Assembly: GCA_963921825.1 (NCBI GenBank)
Contig: OY997588.1
Coordinates: forward strand, 135,563,203-135,627,202
Length of the DNA: 64,000 nt
Direction: 5' to 3'
DNA from: Erodium maritimum
Taxonomy: Eukaryota > Streptophyta > Magnoliopsida > Geraniales > Geraniaceae
Below the pieces are notes generated by a model. The model did not search any database, was not told the DNA's origin, and saw only the letters and a program-made list of their open reading frames with translations. Within the stretch, counting starts at the first letter, position 1. The number at the start of each line of letters is the position of its first letter. Position numbers and translations under genes: made by a program. Positions 58,174 through 64,000 of this stretch are shown here, in pieces.

Positions 58174-59149
58174 ACAAAAACACCGACCCCTCGGGACCCA
58201 ACCATCACCCACACCGCTCATTGATACCTCAAAGATCTACATCACGATATACCGTCAACCCACGAGAAGCCACCACAGATCAAACGCCGAAAGCATTCAC
58301 CATCGCACTAAGGTCCAGATAATACCACCGAACACTGCTCATCTATTAGAGGGAGAGCCCAACCGAGGATAGCACCAAAGATCGACAAAAATAGGAGTCG
58401 AAGCTGATAAACCCTAAAATCGTCGTCAAAGAGATGAGAAGGAGGAGTTCATTTTTGAGATCAGCGGGTCATCCAGACAAAGATGTAGAAGGAAGATAAT
58501 CAAACAACTCCGCAACACCCCAAAACCGCCACCAAACATTGCTTAGTTATCAACGATAACTCGCTAAATGTCAATACACCTCGAAAATCCATAGGGGACA
58601 TTTAGATCTATTCCAAATCCACCTCCCCTCCGATAAAAAGAAAAAGGAAGAATAGTACATTTAAGTAAGGTAAGGACATAATCAAACAACGTTGTAGAGA
58701 AGGAGACAAAAGCAAGTTACAGCCGACCCTATGAGCTAGGCAAAGACCAACCGCCAAACAACATCTTCCCCATCCACCAGAGCTGGATCTAGATCCAACA
58801 TCAAACCCAACATCTCCAAGAGACCCAACCACCTGACTACAAATAGTTGTAACTCTCTAGAATCGGAAAAAAACATAGGAGAAAGGAGAGATGTTAAACT
58901 TGGATCTTGGGAATAGAGCGCCACACCCATACTTTGTAGATTTTTGGTAGAAGCAGAGGCAGAGAAGACCATAATGAATCGAGAAAAAAAAACCTTTAGA
59001 AATAGTGAGGAAATAAGACTATTGACAACATCCATAGCCAAAGGTCATAAACGTCGTCGATGCCTACATGAAGACAAGTGAAAGAGTGTACAAAATAGGT
59101 TTCAAAAAAATCTAGAGAGAAAAGACGATAATACTTATTCACATTGTTA

Positions 59150-60720
59150 GAGCATGTACATCGTGCCTGTAGTGAGTTTCCGAATCCTAACTGGAGCAGC
59201 CAGAATCGAGGATCTCAAGGTATAGAAGACAGGATGCGCGGTTCCGAACCACTAAATTGAATCGAGATTCAGAACATCTTAGTTTGATTCGTAATTAGGA
59301 AGAGCTTGAATCGGGATCTTGATCTCGGTCTATCTAATAAGAAGACGCCACGTGGCATTGGCGTGAAAAAAAGAATGAGTTGTTGGCTCCAACGGATAGC
59401 TCTTTTATTTTTAGTAATTATTTAATGATTTTGCATTTTAAAAAATATAGTTTTCCTATCTATAAATACCAACTCCTCATGTTTCATCATTCTATCCACA
59501 ATTTCTCTTCCCTTAATTTTTTTTCTCTAAAAATCTTCTTCCCAAAAACCTTCAGTTCCGGTCAAAACAATGTTCGTCAAAAATAATATTCATAATTGTA
59601 CCCCATTTGAATTTAATGTGGAGCAGCTCAGGGGCTTCCAACGTATGTTGAACATCAATAAACCCATGAGACACAACCCGTACATGCACCCATGTATGGT
59701 CCCAAACTCTTACATACAACCAGGTTTGAACTCCAACCCATTCACGCGCCCACCCATAAAACCCAACCTCGACAACCAATATTATAGGTATGCAACTAAT
59801 TCCCAGAGCGTCAATAGCGAACCCCGTTTGTCTTCTCAATTGTCATTTTTCGGGTCATCCAAATCAAAAGATGTAAGAAAAGTATGGACGTCTAAGGAGG
59901 ACAACTACTTCATATCTTTTTGGCTACGCACCTCCAAAACATACAGTTAAGGGTAATCAATACATGTGGGATACCTTTTGGGGGCATATCGTCAAGGCGC
60001 AATGAGCCGAAATTTTTTCTACATGAGAAGTGGTTGCAATACAAGAATTATTGGAACAAGACTGTACCTCGGGTCCTGAAATTCAACCAACATCTTCTCA
60101 AGGTGAAGCAGAATTGAAAAAGTGGTCACACCCATGGCGACCATATCCGCATTACCACAGACATGTTTGCATAACATGAAAAACATTCGAAGTTCGAGCA
60201 CTAGAATTGGTGGGAGATGTTCCACGCGAAAGAGAAATTCTTGACGGAGGAAGGCACAGTTGGGGACAAGAGGAAACAATTAGATTGGGTTGGGTCATAT
60301 AGCTCAACCTCACCCCTTCAACTGGTGATGATTCTTCAACTCCCGACAATGATGTACCTACACCTCTCGACGGTGAGTCCCAACCAGACTAGGCCTCCAT
60401 AGATCCGAGCGAGGAAGTTACGAACCGAGGTGTCCCACCACCTCACGTGCGTCCGGTGAACAAGAAGTCCATGAAGAGGAAAAGGAAAAACATGAGCGAG
60501 GAGGCGAATGCAGTGGCGTGGATAAGGTCAATACAATGATCAAGATGCAAAAGTAATAGAAAATCCTCTTCACCTATTATAACGAGCTGCAAGGACAGAT
60601 CACATCAGATATTTCTGAGTTAGAGCTTGTAAAGCAAGCCAGAATGATGGATGCCTTATAGGATGGATGCCTTGATATTCGGAGTAATATCAAAAATATC
60701 TGATAGGATGGATTAAGGTT
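59150..60720 (+). mobile_element. Harbinger-2: 5' part of a PIF/Harbinger transposon with ORF1
   Basis: TTA at 59147-59149 is followed by GAGCATGTACATCG, a Harbinger-type terminal repeat. A TATA-like CTATAAATA at 59461 and a short leader precede an ORF1 with Myb/SANT features (59571). The right end was not found; the minisatellite and further AT-rich sequence follow, so the border at ~60720 is only the end of recognisable ORF1 sequence. Confidence 0.5.
59571..60538 (+). pseudogene. Harbinger ORF1 (Myb/SANT-like DNA-binding protein), broken
   Basis: The ATG at 59571 opens 126 codons: an Asn/Pro-rich N-terminus, then VWTSKEDNYFISFWLRTSK, the start of the trihelix/SANT-like domain of plant Harbinger ORF1 proteins. 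After a stop the frames shift: DTFWGHIV near 59970, FEHWNWWEMFHAKEKF near 60210, then RPVNKKSMKRKRKNMSEEAN (the basic C-terminal motif following the SANT domain) near 60450-60510. In intact elements this protein binds the ends together with the transposase. Several stops make this copy non-functional. Confidence 0.65.
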
Positions 60721-60961
60721 GTTGTGTTGAGTTGTATGCTTCGACTTTCGGTTTGTTTTCTTATATTTTATGATGTTTTATTGTATGCTTTGGTTGTATG
60801 ATTTCCGATTCTTGACACGGCCACAATTTTCATAGTGTAGTTGTATAATTTCAAGTTTGTATGTGTGATGGTTGTACCTCAGTTTTAATGAACTATGTTT
60901 TCTTTTACTGGTTTGGGGTTGTCTGTACTGTGTTTTCGACTTTGACTTATTTTATTGAACA

Positions 60962-62510
60962 CATAGATTCTACGATAAGTGGCAAACTTTTCTTATCAAA
61001 CACGAAGATTTGAAAACAACTTGTCTTATCAAACGCGGAGATTCTCTAATAAGTGACCGACTTATCTTATCAAATATAGAGATTCAAAATGCTTTTTGAC
61101 CGATTTGTCTTATCAAACACAGTGATTCTCTGATAAGTGACCGACTTGTCTTATCAAACGCGGAGATTATCTGATAAGTGAATGAATTGTCTTATCAAAC
61201 ACAGAGATTTGAAATGCTTTTTAGCCTACTTGTCTTATCAAACTCAGAAACTCTCTAATAAGTGATCGACTGGTCTTATCAAACACAAAGATTTGAAATG
61301 CTTTATGACCAAATTGTCTTGTCAAATGCAGAGATTCTCTAATAAGTGACCGACTTGTCTTATCACACATAGATTATTTGATAAGTGATCGACTTGTCTT
61401 GTAAAGAGAAGAGATTCTCTGATAAATGAACGACTTGCCTTATTAAACACATAGATTTAAAATGTGTTTGGATCGACTTGTCTTATCAAACACAGAGATT
61501 CTCTAATAAGTGACCGACTTGTCTTATCAAACACAGAGATTTTCTAACAGGTGACCAACTTGTCTTATCACACAAAGATTTTTTGATAAGTGACCGACTT
61601 GTCTTATCAAACGCATAGATTCTCTAATATGTGACCGACTTGTCTTACCAAACGCGGATATTTGAAATGCTTTGTGACCGAATCATCAAACACCGAGATT
61701 CTCTAATAAGTGGCCGACTTGTCTTATCACACAAAGATTCTTTGATAAGTGACTGACTTGTCTTATCAAACTCAGAGATTCTCTGATAAGTGAACGACTT
61801 CTTATCAAATGCAAAGATTCTATAATAAGTGATTGTCTTGCCTTATCACACATAGATTTTCTGATAAATGACCGACTTGTCTTATCAAACGTAGAGATTC
61901 TCTGATAAGTGAACGGCTTGTCTTATCAAGCACATAGATTCTCTAATAAGTGACCGACTTGTCTTATTAAACGCAGAGATTCTATGATAAGTGAACGACT
62001 TGTCTTATCAAACACATAGATTCTTTAATAAGTGACGAGTTGTCTTATCAAACGCATAGATTCTATGATAAGTGAACGATCTGTCTTATCAAACACATAG
62101 ATTCTTTAATAAGTGATTGACTTGTCTTATCACGTAGAGATTCTCCGGTGAGTGGCCAACTTATCTTATCGACACATATACTCAAAATGCTTTTTGACCG
62201 ACTTGTCTTATCAAAAGCAACGATTCTCTGATAAGTGAACGACTTGTCTTTTCAAACCCAAGGATTCTCTAATAAGTGACTGACTTGTCTTATCATACAT
62301 AGTTTCTATGATAAGTGATCGACTTGTCTTATCGACACAGATATTCGAAATGCTTTTTGACCGACATGTCTTATCAAACGCAGATATTCTCTAATAAGTG
62401 ACCAGCTTGTCTGATCATACGTAGAGATTTTTTTATAAATTGTCTTATCAAACACATAGATTCGAATTGTTTTTTGACCGACTTGTCTAATCAAAAGATG
62501 AGATTCAAAA
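60962..62510 (+). repeat. ~41-bp minisatellite rich in GATAAG/CTTATC
   Basis: Some 35 diverged units of about 41 bp with consensus GATTCTCTGATAAGTGACCG followed by ACTTGTCTTATCAAACACAGA. A variant unit replaces CTCTGATAAG by AAAATGCTTTTT. Each standard unit contains GATAAG and its inverse CTTATC 12 bp apart, an imperfect hairpin. No coding sense. The array lies between the Harbinger ORF1 remnant and an unassigned promoter-like stretch. Confidence 0.9.
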
Positions 62511-63365
62511 TGCTTTTCCCTATATAAGTCACTCATTTATATGTTGAATTCCAATTATTGACACACTTCAATTATACGATGAATGACAACAACAATGGGA
62601 TTGAAGATGGTTGGTGACTTTAGGTTTGGAGACCACCTCCATTGTCTCATAATGAAGATCGTTGGTGGCCTCCACAATCGCCTCCTTTACCTCACATTGA
62701 CGGACTACCCTCTCATAGCCTCCTTAGGAGAGCAAATCATTCTGAAAGTAGTTTGACTAGTACTTTCCCCAACCGCCAAACAATATTCCACCCTCTCCTC
62801 CTCCACCACCAAATGTTCGAGCCTCTCCCCCTCCAAATATTCCATCCCATCCTCTTCCACACAATAACAGTTCTTGTTTACCCAATAACCGTCCTCTAGG
62901 GTGTCAGTGATACACTGATGGCCCGTACAACGAGCCGATGGAAGATATTATGGGATCTACTTCGAAACTGACTCCGATTAGCCGGATATTTATATATCAG
63001 AATGCCATAATTTTGTAAATATACATTGGCGTTCATACCAACTATTCGACATGTTGTCTACTAATGTTTTAATTTACGTATTATTTTTCAGTTAAATAGT
63101 AATTAAGCACGTATTTATGTTGAATTTCAATTTGTATGAATTAATATTTGCTAGTCGGTATTATATACTGGATTTGTTTATTAGCTTTATATTTTTAATT
63201 TAATATTTAATAAATTCAATAAAACAATATTAATTATTTAAATCACCATACAAGAATCCCTAAAAAAGTAGGGAAGATCTAGACGATGAGAAAAACACTT
63301 GTTCTTACAATCAAATCCTCAATACAAATATTCCAAAACAATTTAAGGAATTAGGGCCACTTAGA
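62511..63365. other. Unassigned stretch after the minisatellite
   Basis: CTATATAAGT (TATA-like) at 62520 is followed by an ATG at 62579 (MNDNNNGIEDGW, then stops). A Pro-rich frame (62642-62899) has no known family. 62960-63300 is very AT-rich. It may be the start of another transposon gene, truncated. Confidence 0.35.
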
Positions 63366-64000
63366 GCACTTGCAACGGACATTGCAGGCGTGTCGTTGCA
63401 GAGCCTGCGACGGCTCTGCCATGACTCACTGCCACGGCTCGTCGTTGTAGGCGGTCGTTGCAAGCGGGTTGTTGCAGCATGTCGTTGCAGCGCCGACGAC
63501 TAGTCGACGGCCTACTCATAAGCCGACACGTGTCGACGACAAATTAAAAAAAAACTAATTTTTCCTATAAATACATATTGACCCCTACCTCAAAAATGCT
63601 TTGCTAGATACCAAGAGGCATGTAGGAAGGATATCGAACGAGCGTTTGAAGTTCTACAGGTTCGGTTTCACATCGTCACTCGTCTGAGCCGAATGTGGGA
63701 TAGGAGCTCACTTGCAGTGATCATGACTGTTTGTATTATCCTGCACAACATGGTCGTTGAGGATCAACGAAGGCTGTGGCCCACTGATCCGTTTGCAGAT
63801 ATTGGTGTCCTAGACCCAAACACCCGTAGAGGACCACCACCAGTGGTGAACGTGGAGACTATCATGGACCATAGAACAAGGATCCGAGATCAGGATGTTC
63901 ATCACCAACTCCACGATGATCTCATTGAACACATTTGGGCTAGATATGAAGATGGCAACAACAATTAAATATTAATGGTCAATTTTAATGTATTTTATAT
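63366..64000 (+). mobile_element. Harbinger-3: internally deleted PIF/Harbinger element (runs off window)
   Basis: TTAGAGCACTTGCAACGG near 63364 looks like a target plus terminal repeat. The next ~130 bp hold about six copies of (T)CGTTGCA in either sense. A TATA-like CCTATAAATA at 63565 follows. The sequence then passes directly into the C-terminal part of a Harbinger transposase, so ORF1 and most of ORF2 are deleted. The right end lies beyond the window. Confidence 0.6.
63612..63968 (+). pseudogene. PIF/Harbinger transposase, C-terminal fragment
   Basis: Reads YQEACRKDIERAFEVLQVRF (with the third catalytic acidic residue, Glu), then MWDRSSLAVIMTVCIILHNM and VEDQRRLW, and ends LIEHIWARYEDGNNN at the stop 63966-63968. 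It is close to the C-terminus in Harbinger-1 (45805-46163), so the two are of one lineage. It lacks the first two catalytic Asp residues and has no proper start, so it is not functional. Confidence 0.8.

Larger units (their letters stand above)
48038..59135 (-). mobile_element. ~1.2-kb minus-strand poly(A) retroelement, split by Gypsy-D
   Basis: A T run on plus (48041-48048, poly(A) on minus) precedes sequence that continues, after removing Gypsy-D, to about 59135. The 10-bp TATTCACATT lies at both borders (48028-48037 and 59136-59145), fitting a target duplication. The minus strand has an open frame (59041-58736) with no recognised domain. It could be a LINE 3' piece or a non-autonomous retroposon. 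The border repeat is short, so confidence is moderate. Confidence 0.4.

Noticed and set aside
58736..59041. 101-codon minus-strand frame as a host gene
   Set aside because: No known domain, low complexity, and it sits in a likely retroelement; kept only as part of that element.
60962..62510. CRISPR-like array
   Set aside because: Units are diverged along their whole length with no constant repeat and unique spacers, and the context is a plant genome; it is a minisatellite.

Overview
This window is nuclear DNA of a flowering plant, most likely a eudicot; the species cannot be named from sequence alone. The evidence is two intron-containing genes of the plant-specific trichome birefringence-like (TBL/PMR5) family set in a dense landscape of plant-type Copia and Gypsy LTR retrotransposons, LINE fragments with an RRM ORF1, PIF/Harbinger DNA transposons and a Mutator-like MITE. 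Only the two TBL genes look like functional host genes. Everything else that codes is transposon protein, nearly all of it broken.

Layout. 1-496 is the end of a Gypsy LTR. 1873-4537 is TBL gene 1 (minus strand, 5 exons, 363 aa). 5978-10743 is a Tnt1-like Copia element (Copia-A) with target duplication CCGGA and two in-frame stops. About 10960-11855 is a LINE ORF2 tail (minus), and 11868-13772 is a LINE-like insertion with an RRM ORF1, a poly(A) tail and a 12-bp target duplication. 14387-18761 is TBL gene 2 (minus, 5 exons, 361 aa), with the same exon phases as gene 1 and a 348-bp Mutator-like MITE in intron 1. The two genes form a tandem pair now separated by retroelements.

19916-46442 is a nest of elements. 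A degenerate PIF/Harbinger transposon is split by Gypsy-A (20408-44948, ~3-kb LTRs, TSD TTCAA). Gypsy-A holds a reverse-oriented solo LTR in its leader (24610-27761, TSD TGTCA), and its 3' LTR is split by Copia-B (34263-44331, TSD CTATT). Copia-B is split in gag by Copia-C (36611-41570, TSD ATCCA). Copia-C is the youngest: its 113-bp LTRs are identical and it has an uninterrupted 1497-codon gag-pol. Copia-B carries an internal inversion of nearly 8 kb whose ends are an 11-bp inverted repeat shared by its primer-binding site and its pol gene.

46446-48027 holds a copy of the sequence that flanks the Harbinger on its other side, and a second truncated RRM-ORF1 LINE fragment. 48277-58173 is Gypsy-D (minus, chromovirus-like pol, TSD ACAAA, LTRs of 2249 and 2929 bp), apparently sitting in a ~1.2-kb minus-strand poly(A) retroelement. 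From 59150 to the end lie PIF/Harbinger remnants: a Myb/SANT-like ORF1 with stops, a ~1.5-kb minisatellite with a ~41-bp unit rich in GATAAG/CTTATC, and an internally deleted Harbinger that joins a 5' end with subterminal repeats to the C-terminus of the transposase.

How it fits together: the TBL proteins would enter the secretory pathway and act on acetyl groups of wall polysaccharides. The transposon proteins belong to separate self-mobilising units; only Copia-C looks able to act by itself. No operons, CRISPR arrays, tRNA or rRNA genes were seen.
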